Origin: Deltaproteobacteria bacterium
Lineage (GTDB): Bacteria; Desulfobacterota; Binatia; UBA9968
Reading direction: 5' to 3'
Length of the DNA: 13,840 bases
Assembly: GCA_005878685.1 (NCBI GenBank)
Contig: VBLN01000067.1
Location: 1-13,840, forward strand
The position numbers and the translations under genes were made by a program. This document shows, one piece after another, positions 6,566 to 13,083 of the stretch (positions are counted from its first letter, which is position 1; every line of letters begins with the position of its first letter). The notes beneath the pieces are model-generated. The model did no database searches. It saw only the letters and a list, made by a program, of their open reading frames with translations, and was not told the DNA's origin.

Positions 6566-7030
6566 TGCCCTACCCTTTCCCCCAGGAACTTCAAAACCTC
6601 CGCCGGATGTTCTTGAGCATTCTTTACGGCCGGCCAATGCTTGATCACCTTACCATCGGGCCCGATCACAACCGTCGAGCGAAGCGTCCCTTCTACTGTC
6701 TTGCCGTACATTTGCTTCTTGCCCCATGCGCCGTAGGCGCGCATGAGCTTCATCTCGGGATCAGAAAGGAGGACGAATGGAAGACGGTAGTCACTAGAAA
6801 ACTTCTCATGGGAGGCGAGACCATCCTTACTCACTCCAAGGACCACCGGCCTTTTTTAACTGGTTATGCAGATCTCTAAAGCCGCACGCCTCTTTGGTAC
6901 AACCAGGTGTGTTATCCTTAGGATAAAAGTAGAGGATGACTGTCTTCCCATCGTAGTCCTTTAGCCGATGTCGTTTTCCATCGCTTCCGTCTAGATCGAA
7001 ATCCTTGGCTTTCTTCCCTTCGAGATTCAT
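6562..7030 (-). pseudogene. bcp: Bcp-type (PrxQ) peroxiredoxin with an apparent frameshift
   Basis: The 5' part (7030 to about 6850) encodes the PrxQ/Bcp start with the catalytic YPKDNTPGCTKEAC, including peroxidatic Cys and resolving Cys five residues later. The 3' part (from about 6846) continues the same fold in another frame: VVLGVSKDGLASHEKF, LPFVLLSD, YGAWGKKQMYGKT and STVVIGPDGKV. The break lies at LKKAG near an A6 run (6852-6857) and GGTGGTCC. In relatives two residues stand between KKAG and VLG, but here only one base remains, so about 5 nt seem missing. It is a real indel or a sequence error. The ATG at 7030 has AGGAGG 11 nt upstream. Unlike the two other peroxiredoxins in the window it keeps Cys codons. 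The stop overlaps the EgtB-like start. If the frame is intact, it is a cytoplasmic thiol peroxidase. Confidence 0.75.
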
Positions 7031-7058
7031 TATCCGCCGGGCCTCCTTTGCTGGACTC

Positions 7059-7094
7059 TTGTTAGAGTTTAAATCTATATGTCAAATAGAAAAA
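7059..7094 (-). promoter_or_regulatory. promoter with 21-bp shared element (copy 2), upstream of bcp
   Basis: On the minus strand TTGACA (7085-7080) is followed after 15 bp by TAACAA (7064-7059), a weak -10 at the same spacing as in copy 1. The segment 7074-7094 repeats 5039-5059 with one difference, and 7076-7088 is the same T-N11-A near-palindrome. It would drive bcp and the EgtB-like gene. The selenium-type LysR gene ends just upstream at 7137. Confidence 0.45.
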
Positions 7095-7136
7095 TACAAT
7101 AGCGATAGTGATGGTTTCGCGGACGCTCGGAAGGCG

Positions 7137-8048
7137 TTAGTTATTTTTCAGAAATTGGATGAAGGCGTCCGATACGGAAGAAAGAGCGCGTTGTCGATGA
7201 ATGACCTGATAGAAGTCTCGCTCCAGTCGTAGCCCGCGAATGCGAACCTCCTTGAGAGAGCCGTCTCGGAGCTCCCGTCGGATAGAGGTGCGGGAGAGAA
7301 TCGAAATGCCAAATCCCGCGATCAGGGCTTCTTTGATGGCCTCAGTGCTCCCGAGCTCCATGCTAACACGCAGGAGCTTCTCCGGCTTATGGCCTTTGCG
7401 GGTTAGCAATCTCCTGAACGAGCGCAGCGTGCCGGAGCCTCCCTCGCGGGATATGAACCCCTCCTTGCGGAGCTCTTGCACATCAATCGCCTTGAGACGA
7501 GCCCACGGATGGGTCTTAGGGATCGCCAAGACCATCTCATCCTTCCAGATCTTTTGGAAGGCGAGCCTCCCGTCTCCACCCTTGAAGCCGACGAACCCGA
7601 TTTCCACCTCCCCATCGAGAACAGCCTCGACGATCCCCGCAGAATCACCGCTGCGCAAGACCGGCTTGACTTCCGGATATTTCTGAGCGAAGGCGGCAAG
7701 TTTGGGCGGGAGGACGTACTCGCCGGGAATGTTGCTCCCCCCGACCCGGAGTTCCCCCCGAACCTTCCCGTGGAACTGGTCAAGAGACGCCAACGTATCC
7801 CTTTTCAAAGCCAACAGTCTTTTGGCCGAGTCAAAGAGAACTTGCCCGAGAGGGGTTGGGGCGATCTTTCCGCCCAGCCGATTGAAGAGCTTTGTGCCTA
7901 GCTTCTTTTCCAACTCATGTACATGGGCGCTGACCGTTGGCTGACGGAGCGAGAGATGACCGGCAGCGGCAGAGAAACTCTTGAGCTCGGCCACCCAATA
8001 AAACACTTCGACCTTGCGCAAATCTAAATCGCCCATCGTCCGGCCCAT
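7137..8048 (-). CDS. LysR-type regulator, selenium-metabolism-associated group
   Basis: A 303-residue LysR regulator. The winged helix-turn-helix is clear: LRKVEVFYWVAELKSFSAAA (10-29), then LRQPTVSAHVHELEKKLGTK. The effector domain begins with GELRVGGSNIPGEYVLPPKL. This wording closely resembles regulators named selenium metabolism-associated LysR family, found in Sec-using genomes; the name rests on my recall, and the effector is unknown. ATG at 8048 is preferred because a promoter (TTGACA, 18 bp, TTTAAT) would start RNA at about 8050, giving a leaderless mRNA; GTG at 8054 would lie before the RNA start. ATG at 8036 is also possible. It is divergent from the YgfZ-like gene and co-directional with bcp, 106 bp downstream. 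LysR proteins usually act on the divergent promoter, so ygfZ and bcp are natural candidate targets. Confidence 0.85.
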   Translation of the reverse strand: MGRTMGDLDLRKVEVFYWVAELKSFSAAAGHLSLRQPTVSAHVHELEKKLGTKLFNRLGGKIAPTPLGQVLFDSAKRLLALKRDTLASLDQFHGKVRGELRVGGSNIPGEYVLPPKLAAFAQKYPEVKPVLRSGDSAGIVEAVLDGEVEIGFVGFKGGDGRLAFQKIWKDEMVLAIPKTHPWARLKAIDVQELRKEGFISREGGSGTLRSFRRLLTRKGHKPEKLLRVSMELGSTEAIKEALIAGFGISILSRTSIRRELRDGSLKEVRIRGLRLERDFYQVIHRQRALSSVSDAFIQFLKNN

Positions 8049-8056
8049 CGTCACCC

Positions 8057-8086
8057 ATTAAAGATGGAGGCCGTCGACGTTGTCAA
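8057..8086 (-). promoter_or_regulatory. predicted promoter of the LysR gene
   Basis: On the minus strand a perfect TTGACA (8086-8081), an 18-bp spacer and TTTAAT (8062-8057). RNA should start near 8049-8051, only 1-3 nt before the ATG at 8048. The -35 box overlaps the -35 of the divergent promoter, because TTGTCAA read from the other strand is TTGACAA. Confidence 0.6.
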
Positions 8087-8108
8087 CCTGATTCAATGGC
8101 GTTATATT
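8080..8108 (+). promoter_or_regulatory. predicted promoter of the YgfZ-like gene
   Basis: TTGTCA (8080-8085), a 17-bp spacer and TATATT (8103-8108), each one base off consensus. RNA should start near 8114-8116, 2-4 nt before the ATG at 8118, which has no Shine-Dalgarno. This makes the in-frame ATG at 8064 very unlikely as a start. Confidence 0.65.
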
Positions 8109-8117
8109 TCGATAGTC

Positions 8118-9212
8118 ATGGCTAAAGAATCGCCGTTCGTAAAGATCGCCCGCTCGAGCGGGGCCGAATTTAGCGAAGAAAACGGCTGGCTGTTGCCATC
8201 ACACTTCGGCGATCCGCTCCGGGAATATCAAGCGGTTCGTTCAAAGGTTGGCCTGATCGATCTCTGTCACCGTGGCATTCTTCGCTTTACGGGGCCGGAC
8301 CGGATCTCTTTCCTTCAGGGGATGGTTTCCAATGACGTGAAGGCTTTGGCCGACGGAGAAGGCTTCCCTGCTGCGATCCTGAACGTGCAGGGGAAAATTC
8401 TAGCGGACACGAGAATCCTTTGCGGGAGTGACTTCATGCTCCTGGATCTCTGGGAGTTTTTGAAGGATAAAATTCTAGATCATCTGAACCACTACCTGAT
8501 TGCCGATGAAGTCGAAATCACTGACTTGACCGCTCATTGGGGGATCCTCTCTTTTCAAGGACCTAAGGCCCGGTCCTTTTTGACAGAACTTTTCGCAGAC
8601 GATAAGCTTCCCGCGCTCGAGCACAGCCATTGCGCCCTTTCTATTGGCGGCGCTCAGCTGCGCCTGATCCGCTCTACCCACACAGGCAATGAAGGCTATG
8701 ACTTGCTGGCGGAGATCAAAACCCTTTCGGCGATATTCCCTCGCATCCAAGCGCTGACAGAAAACTTTTCTGCCCGCTGGATCGGATCTCAGGCGCTAGA
8801 GATCCTCCGGATCGAGGCAGCCATACCTCGCTACGGAATCGACATGAACGAGGACAACCTTTTGCTTGAGACGGGATTAGAGCAAGCAGTCAGCTTTCAG
8901 AAAGGCTGCTACTTGGGACAGGAGGTGCTGGAGAGAATCCGCTCCCGGGGCCATGTAAACCGCAGGCTTGCCGGAATGGTTCTCGAAGGAGACGCTCCCG
9001 CGGGACGCAACGATGCCGTCCATAGCGGCGAGAAGGAGATCGGGAGAGTCACAAGCTCGACCTTCTCACCGTTTCTCAATCGTCCCATCGCCCTCGGATA
9101 TATTCATCGTAACTACCTCGAGCCAGGAATTCCTCTGCTCATTCATCATAACAGTAAGACCATTGCGGCCAAAGTCGCTCCGCTCCCCTTCTACCGGATG
9201 GATGGATCGTAG
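8118..9212 (+). CDS. ygfZ: YgfZ/GcvT-like folate-binding protein
   Basis: A 364-residue protein of the GcvT fold. The N-terminal part has YQAVRSKVGLIDLCHRGIL and the FLQGMVSNDVKAL segment near 65-77. The diagnostic YgfZ signature KGCYLGQE is at 262-269, with its conserved Cys264, followed by the C-terminal barrel domain (IGRVTSS, ALGYIHR). YgfZ (IbaG/COG0354 type) binds tetrahydrofolate and helps maintain certain Fe-S enzymes, such as MiaB in E. coli. The segment GFPAAILNVQGKILADTRIL is also typical. ATG at 8118 is chosen from the promoter position and the start of homology. A Rieske ferredoxin gene follows after 74 bp, which fits an Fe-S theme. It is divergent from the LysR regulator and may be under its control. 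Confidence 0.85.
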   Translation: MAKESPFVKIARSSGAEFSEENGWLLPSHFGDPLREYQAVRSKVGLIDLCHRGILRFTGPDRISFLQGMVSNDVKALADGEGFPAAILNVQGKILADTRILCGSDFMLLDLWEFLKDKILDHLNHYLIADEVEITDLTAHWGILSFQGPKARSFLTELFADDKLPALEHSHCALSIGGAQLRLIRSTHTGNEGYDLLAEIKTLSAIFPRIQALTENFSARWIGSQALEILRIEAAIPRYGIDMNEDNLLLETGLEQAVSFQKGCYLGQEVLERIRSRGHVNRRLAGMVLEGDAPAGRNDAVHSGEKEIGRVTSSTFSPFLNRPIALGYIHRNYLEPGIPLLIHHNSKTIAAKVAPLPFYRMDGS

Positions 9213-9286
9213 CGCCTCTTGAATTCCGCATAGGAGCTAAGCTAAATACAAGGCCTTGAAAATCGCTTACGGAAGGAGCCTGAATA

Positions 9287-9592
9287 ATGGCAGACTTTGT
9301 GAAGGTGTGTAAAAAAAGTGATCTCCCGGAAGGCCGCGGAAGAACCGTCGACGTGAACGGAAAGCCGGTGGCGATCTTCAACGTGGACGGAAATTTTTGC
9401 GCCATCAGCGACACCTGCATGCACCGCGGCGGACCTTTGGGAGAGGGGGAGCTGGATGGTAAAATCGTCGTCTGTCCCTGGCACGGTTGGAGATATGACG
9501 TCACCACAGGCGTCAACGAATTGAACCCTTCAATCTCCGTTCAGAAATATCAGGTCAAGGTCGAAGGAGATGATCTGCTCGTGGAAGGCTAA
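9287..9592 (+). CDS. Rieske [2Fe-2S] ferredoxin
   Basis: A 101-residue single-domain Rieske protein. The cluster ligands are in CMHRGG (Cys44, His46) and CPWHGWRYD (Cys63, His66), the spacing of soluble NirD or dioxygenase-ferredoxin types. There is no signal peptide or membrane segment, so it should be a cytoplasmic electron carrier. The ATG at 9287 has AGGAG 8 nt upstream. It lies 74 bp after the YgfZ-like gene on the same strand and is followed by a hairpin that probably ends the transcript. No oxygenase or reductase partner is present in the window, so its electron partner is unknown. Confidence 0.92.
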   Translation: MADFVKVCKKSDLPEGRGRTVDVNGKPVAIFNVDGNFCAISDTCMHRGGPLGEGELDGKIVVCPWHGWRYDVTTGVNELNPSISVQKYQVKVEGDDLLVEG

Positions 9593-9605
9593 CGCTCAGA
9601 GCTTT

Positions 9606-9655
9606 GAGGGACCCGCTGCCTCTTGAGGTGCAAATGTAAAACGGTCGGGTCCCTC
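9606..9655 (+). terminator. long-stem terminator-like hairpin between convergent genes
   Basis: GAGGGACCCG (9606-9615) pairs perfectly over 10 bp with CGGGTCCCTC (9646-9655) across a 30-nt loop that holds a small inner hairpin (CCTC-TT-GAGG, 9619-9628). The tail TTGTTT is only partly T-rich. It sits between the Rieske gene and the end of the convergent peroxiredoxin gene, so it may serve either strand. Confidence 0.6.
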
Positions 9656-9687
9656 TTGTTTCGGTTAAATGTCTACGAAAGTTTCCG

Positions 9688-10155
9688 TTACCCTTTGTTG
9701 ATTTTGTCCAGCTCCGCAAGGAGTTCCTTGTTTTCTGGAATTCCCTTATCATAGAGCTTCGTGAAACGTACGATCCCCTGCTTGTCAATGATAAAAACCG
9801 CCCGTTTCGGGTAACCTTCAGCCCTTAGACAATCATACGTGGCGCAAACCGCGCCGTGAGGATAAAAGTCAGAAAGCATCGGGAAGTTAATGCCTCCCAT
9901 CTTCTCGGCAAAAGCTTTGTGGGAAAAAACCGAATCAACACTCACGCTCAGCACCTGAGCGTCTCTCGCCTCGAAGCTTTTTCGCTCTGCTTCGAAGTTC
10001 GTGAGTTCTTGCTGTCAACCACCGGTAAAATCGAGGGGATAGAACGCCAAGACGACACTTTTTTTCCCCAGAAAGTCCCGCAGCCCCACCTTCTGCTCCC
10101 TAGTTACGGGCAAGCTGAAATCAGGGGCTCTATCCCCGACATTGGGCATTGTCAT
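9688..10155 (-). CDS. peroxiredoxin selenoprotein (in-frame UGA = Sec47, TxxU)
   Basis: Reading TGA at 10017-10015 as selenocysteine gives a full 155-residue AhpC/TSA peroxiredoxin. It begins [17 protein letters not shown] and has [21 protein letters not shown]. The peroxidatic motif P-x3-T-x2-C is intact (Pro40, Thr44) except that UGA stands at the Cys position. Downstream, [25 protein letters not shown], Cys104 and Cys109, Arg118 and [12 protein letters not shown] (119-130) complete the fold; either Cys could be the resolving thiol. Peroxiredoxins with Sec at this place are known in some anaerobes such as Eubacterium acidaminophilum (from memory). The ATG at 10155 has a perfect AGGAGG 6 nt upstream, so the 5' part is clearly translated. 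It follows the Nudix gene by 40 bp. Without Sec decoding the product would be a 46-residue stub. A nonsense mutation is the alternative, but the position and the hairpin make it less likely. Confidence 0.88.
9969..10017 (-). promoter_or_regulatory. putative bacterial SECIS element with its UGA codon
   Basis: On the minus strand the UGA (10017-10015) is followed by a 17-nt spacer, then CTTCGAAGC (9997-9989) pairing with GCTTCGAGG (9977-9969), 9 bp with one U-G pair. The loop is 11 nt, AGAGCGAAAAA, with G at position 2, 28 nt past the UGA. This fits the layout of bacterial SECIS elements as I recall it. Its sequence is unrelated to the hairpin at 401-419, as expected if only structure is selected. 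Confidence 0.7.
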
Positions 10156-10195
10156 GGCAACCTCCTTCTTCGTTCATTCTGTGCTTTCTTTCCTA

Positions 10196-10744
10196 TCAAG
10201 TCTTACCGGAGAGGTAAAGCCGGATATAGTCCTTAAGCGCATCTCTGGTGCTTGGGAAGGCCAGCTCTTGCCAAGGGATCTCCGCTGGGGTAAAGGTCTG
10301 AGCCTCGACGGACTCATCCCTAGCCCGAAGTTCCCCCCCTATCACCTCAGCGGCATATACGACAATCACATTTGGCGAATGAGGATACGAGTAGACCTCC
10401 AAGAGAGAACAGAGCTTTACGTCCAAATCACATTCCTCTTTGGTTTCTCGGATAGCCGCGTCTCGGACGCTTTCGCCGCGGTCCACATAGCCGCCAGGGA
10501 AGACCCATTTGCCCATCGACGGCTCCACTCCTCTCCGCAGCAAAACCACTCCACGGTCTATAGCAAAGATTGTTCCGGCAACAACCTTGGGGTCCAGGTA
10601 AAATATAAAGGCGCAGCTTTGGCAGACTAAGCGCTCCGGCTCGATGGTCTTGATCTTCCGCCGCTCCAGCTTTCCTCCGCAGCGCGGACAGAAGCTATAC
10701 TCCACATGGCCATGGGTATGGAGATGGCTTTCTTCTTTACTCAC
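10196..10744 (-). CDS. Nudix hydrolase with N-terminal zinc ribbon
   Basis: A 182-residue protein. Cys19, Cys22, Cys41 and Cys44 (CPRC and CQSC) form a zinc ribbon, as in NudC-like and related Nudix proteins. The Nudix box runs from Gly85 to Leu107: G-x5-E-x7-RE-x2-EE with Glu91, Arg99, Glu100, Glu103 and Glu104 in place, although the usual following Gly is Asp106. It should hydrolyse a nucleoside diphosphate linked to another group, using Mg2+; the substrate cannot be told. The start is GTG at 10744 with AAGGA about 4 nt upstream. It ends in TGA 40 bp before the Sec peroxiredoxin, so the two are probably co-transcribed, and is divergent from the HAD gene. Confidence 0.85.
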   Translation of the reverse strand: MSKEESHLHTHGHVEYSFCPRCGGKLERRKIKTIEPERLVCQSCAFIFYLDPKVVAGTIFAIDRGVVLLRRGVEPSMGKWVFPGGYVDRGESVRDAAIRETKEECDLDVKLCSLLEVYSYPHSPNVIVVYAAEVIGGELRARDESVEAQTFTPAEIPWQELAFPSTRDALKDYIRLYLSGKT

Positions 10745-10768
10745 GGGTTCCTTTTACCTTAGAACCAA

Positions 10769-10797
10769 TTGAAACAAAAGAGGATATTAGGTATCAA
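10769..10797 (+). promoter_or_regulatory. predicted promoter of the HAD hydrolase gene
   Basis: TTGAAA (10769-10774), a 17-bp spacer and TATCAA (10792-10797). RNA should start at about 10804, the first base of the GTG start codon, so a leaderless mRNA is predicted. Confidence 0.55.
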
Positions 10798-10803
10798 TGA
10801 GAT

Positions 10804-11487
10804 GTGCTGCGCGCTATCATTTTTGATTTCAACGGCATCCTGGTGGATGACGAGCCCATCCATCTCGAGCTGTTCCAAAAGGTTCTTTTCGAAGAGGGAC
10901 TATCTCTCACCAAGGAGGAATATTATGCGCGTTACCTTGGCATGGATGACCGCGGCTGCTTCAAAGCAGCCTACCGTGATCGAGGACGGACTTTAGATGA
11001 GGCTACCCTGACCGAGCTTATCCGGCGCAAGGCAGTCTATTATCGGAATGCGATTCAACGAAGGCTCACAGTCTTTCCAGGAGTCAAGAAGTTAATTCCC
11101 CAGCTCTCATCCTCCTATCCCCTAGCTATCGCGTCCGGCGCGCTGAGGAGCGAGATCGAAATGATAGTGCAAACGATAGGTTTAAGAAACTATTTTCAAG
11201 TTATTGTAAGTACTGAAGATATTACTGAAGGAAAGCCTAGCCCGGAGATTTTCGCCAAGGCGCTCACCTTGTTCAATCAGCACAATCTTGATGCTAAGCC
11301 GATAACTCCTTCGGAATGTCTCGTTATTGAGGATTCGAAGGAAGGCATCCTTGGCGCGCATCGCGCCGGAATGAAGTGCCTGGCGGTCACTAACTCTCAT
11401 CCAAAGGTAGAGCTGACAGAAGCGGACGCGATCGTGGGGAGTCTGGACGAAGTCACTATCCCCTTCCTCGAAAGCCTTCTGCCGTAA
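10804..11487 (+). CDS. HAD-superfamily hydrolase, beta-phosphoglucomutase-like
   Basis: A 227-residue protein with all four HAD motifs: FDFNGILVD (Asp8 nucleophile), Ser111 in IASGA, Lys144 in EGKPSPEIF, and Glu176/Asp177 in VIEDSKEGILGAHRAGM. The helical cap between residues 15 and 90 is the phosphoglucomutase/phosphatase type. The second residue of the DxD pair is Asn10 instead of Asp; it is a variant I have seen in related proteins, and it may alter the acid-base step. Substrate is unknown, probably a sugar phosphate or other small phosphate. GTG at 10804 is chosen because homology begins at once and the promoter places the RNA start there; there is no Shine-Dalgarno. It stands alone, between the divergent Nudix gene and a convergent SDR gene 19 bp away. 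Confidence 0.85.
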   Translation: MLRAIIFDFNGILVDDEPIHLELFQKVLFEEGLSLTKEEYYARYLGMDDRGCFKAAYRDRGRTLDEATLTELIRRKAVYYRNAIQRRLTVFPGVKKLIPQLSSSYPLAIASGALRSEIEMIVQTIGLRNYFQVIVSTEDITEGKPSPEIFAKALTLFNQHNLDAKPITPSECLVIEDSKEGILGAHRAGMKCLAVTNSHPKVELTEADAIVGSLDEVTIPFLESLLP

Positions 11488-11498
11488 AATATCTATCT

Positions 11499-11526
11499 GC
11501 CTGAATCTAGACGTACGGGCTTTTTT
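11499..11526 (+). terminator. possible terminator of the HAD gene inside the SDR 3' end
   Basis: GCCTG (11499-11503) pairs with CGGGC (11516-11520), 5 bp with one T-G pair, and is followed directly by TTTTTT. The stem is short. It lies 12 bp past the HAD stop and overlaps the last codons of the convergent SDR gene. Confidence 0.45.
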
Positions 11527-12226
11527 GCGGCCTGACGGTTATCTCGACGGGGCAGGACGTGATGGGAGAGGTCAAAACAAATAGGACAGCGCGGGCAATA
11601 TCCTCGGGACGGATCATCCTGGTCCTGTCCAATCTCTTTATCGGTGGAATCATCGGGGTATCGACAAAGCCCGGCAGAATCACCGTCACCTTGATTCCGT
11701 ACTCTCTAACCTCCTCGTACAGGGACTCTGTAAATCCGATGAGACCAAACTTCGACGCCGAGTAGGCGGCCGTGTTTTCCTGACCGCTCTTACCGGAAAC
11801 CGAGCTGATGTTGATGATCGCCCCTTCCCCTTTCTCCATGAGTTTGGGCAGGACCAGTTGGCTCAGAACCATTGGCGCGCGCAGATTGACGCGGAACGTC
11901 GCGTCCCAGTCTTCCCTTTTAGCCTTGAGGATAGGCCCTGTCTTTCCCCAGCCGGCATTGTTGATCAGATGATCAATCGATCCCCACTTTTCCAAAGTCG
12001 CCGTTACGAGCCGCTCTATCTCTTCATCCAGCGACAGATCTGTGGGGACGACCAACGCTTCTCCTCCCTGGTCCCGGATCTCCTCACCAACGGCTCTCAA
12101 TTGAGACTCGCTGCGCGCCGCCAACGCGACGCGAGACCCCGACCGGCCGAGCAGAACGGATATGGCCCTTCCGATTCCTCTTCCGGCACCTGTAACGATG
12201 GAGACCTTACCTGCGAGGGATTTCAT
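11507..12226 (-). CDS. short-chain dehydrogenase/reductase
   Basis: A 239-residue classical SDR. The dinucleotide-binding motif TGAGRGIG is at 12-19, NNAG at 89-92 and the catalytic Ser142, Tyr155 (YSASK) and Lys159 are present. ALAARSE at 35-40 places Arg residues after beta-2, which often favours NADP(H). The PGFVDTPM segment near the C-terminus is typical. It oxidises or reduces an alcohol/ketone of unknown identity. The ATG at 12226 follows the NTF2-like gene by 19 bp, in a three-gene operon with the cupin. Its 3' end is only 19 bp from the convergent HAD gene. Confidence 0.92.
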   Translation of the reverse strand: MKSLAGKVSIVTGAGRGIGRAISVLLGRSGSRVALAARSESQLRAVGEEIRDQGGEALVVPTDLSLDEEIERLVTATLEKWGSIDHLINNAGWGKTGPILKAKREDWDATFRVNLRAPMVLSQLVLPKLMEKGEGAIINISSVSGKSGQENTAAYSASKFGLIGFTESLYEEVREYGIKVTVILPGFVDTPMIPPIKRLDRTRMIRPEDIARAVLFVLTSPITSCPVEITVRPQKSPYV

Positions 12227-12245
12227 AAGCTCAGCTCATTGTCAT

Positions 12246-12668
12246 TTAATGAAAGGTCGACGGGCTTAACTGTCCTGGCTGCATGACCGTAGAGCCATGG
12301 TGGTGAATCATGAACCATTCAGCGTCGCGCCGCTCGAAGATATTCGTTGCCAGGACAGATCCCGTACTTAGTTCATTTCCCTCTCGGCTGGTAAGGTTCT
12401 CGTACAGAGTCACCCACGCGAGCGAGCCTCGGACTTCAACTTGAACTTCTGTCAGAATAAAGTGCATCTCTTCCGTGTTCTCGAAAATCCGGCGCCAGCT
12501 CGCCATCACAGCCTCCCAACCTCGCAGCAGCCCCCACCCCGGATGAAAGCACTGGACATAGTTCTCCTTAAGCCACATCTTCTCCATCTTTTGCGCGTCG
12601 AGACTCTCAAAGGCATTATAAAAATCTTCGTTGGCCTTATAGACATCGATCTGCTCTTTGCCCTTCAT
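12246..12668 (-). CDS. NTF2-like (SnoaL-type) protein
   Basis: A 140-residue single-domain protein of the NTF2-like fold. It shows an N-terminal helix pair (EDFYNAFESLDAQKMEKMW), the YVQCFHPGWGLLRGWEAVMASWRRIF region, and beta strands ending in WFMIHHHGS. Family members are small-molecule enzymes, such as isomerases or hydrolases, or binding proteins; the His-rich C-terminal strand may line the pocket. The ATG at 12668 has GGAG 5 nt upstream and lies 9 bp after the cupin stop. Being between a cupin and an SDR suggests work on the same metabolite, but I cannot name it. Confidence 0.8.
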   Translation of the reverse strand: MKGKEQIDVYKANEDFYNAFESLDAQKMEKMWLKENYVQCFHPGWGLLRGWEAVMASWRRIFENTEEMHFILTEVQVEVRGSLAWVTLYENLTSREGNELSTGSVLATNIFERRDAEWFMIHHHGSTVMQPGQLSPSTFH

Positions 12669-12677
12669 AACGGCTCC

Positions 12678-13004
12678 TCAGTGGGTGGGCTTCGGCGCCA
12701 TAAAGACAAGTAGAACCAGCCGCTCCGGTCCTGGGTTGCTAACCCCATGCCTCTGGCCCGACGGCGCTATCGCAATCTGTTGTTCCTCGAGTTCCTTCTG
12801 CTCCTGACCGATCTGAAACAAACCTTTTCCCTGCACCACAAAATAGATTTTATCCGACCCTTCATGCGTATGGGGAGCTTGCGCTTGTCCAGACTCAAAA
12901 CAATAGAGGTCGCAAAACATTCTCTCGGTTTCGAAAAGGCCGGTTTTCTTCATCTTTTCCGGCGAAAACTGCATCGCGTCTGAAACCGACTTGAAGTTTT
13001 CCAT
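12678..13004 (-). CDS. small single-domain cupin protein
   Basis: A 108-residue cupin. The first metal motif is seen in HTHEGSDKIYFVVQGKG (two His and a Glu-like position) and the second in PSGQRHGVSNPG, with one His. Together these could bind a metal, as in cupin 2 dioxygenases, isomerases or sensors. The ATG at 13004 is chosen because AGGAGG stands 5 nt upstream; the frame stays open to 13085 but without homology. It is the first gene of the operon with the NTF2-like and SDR genes, and is divergent from thiI. Confidence 0.82.
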   Translation of the reverse strand: MENFKSVSDAMQFSPEKMKKTGLFETERMFCDLYCFESGQAQAPHTHEGSDKIYFVVQGKGLFQIGQEQKELEEQQIAIAPSGQRHGVSNPGPERLVLLVFMAPKPTH

Positions 13005-13024
13005 ACAATCCTCCTTTAACAGAA

Positions 13025-13053
13025 ATTTTATCACACACGAATAGCCATGCAAA
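13025..13053 (-). promoter_or_regulatory. predicted promoter of the cupin operon
   Basis: On the minus strand TTTGCA (13053-13048), a 17-bp spacer and TAAAAT (13030-13025), the latter one base off consensus. RNA would start near 13018, leaving a short leader that includes AGGAGG. It lies in the 79-bp gap shared with the divergent thiI gene. Confidence 0.45.
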
Positions 13054-13083
13054 ACTGGAGCGAATCTGATATTTTGATTTTCC

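Noticed and set aside
6850..6858. Programmed -1 frameshift in bcp at the slippery heptamer A AAA AAG (as in dnaX).
   Set aside because: The heptamer is in the right phase, but a -1 slip leads to a stop after six codons; the 3' half lies in the +1 frame, so it would not restore the protein.
8064..8117. Earlier ATG at 8064 as the YgfZ start.
   Set aside because: A good promoter lies inside that stretch and the extra residues show no homology.
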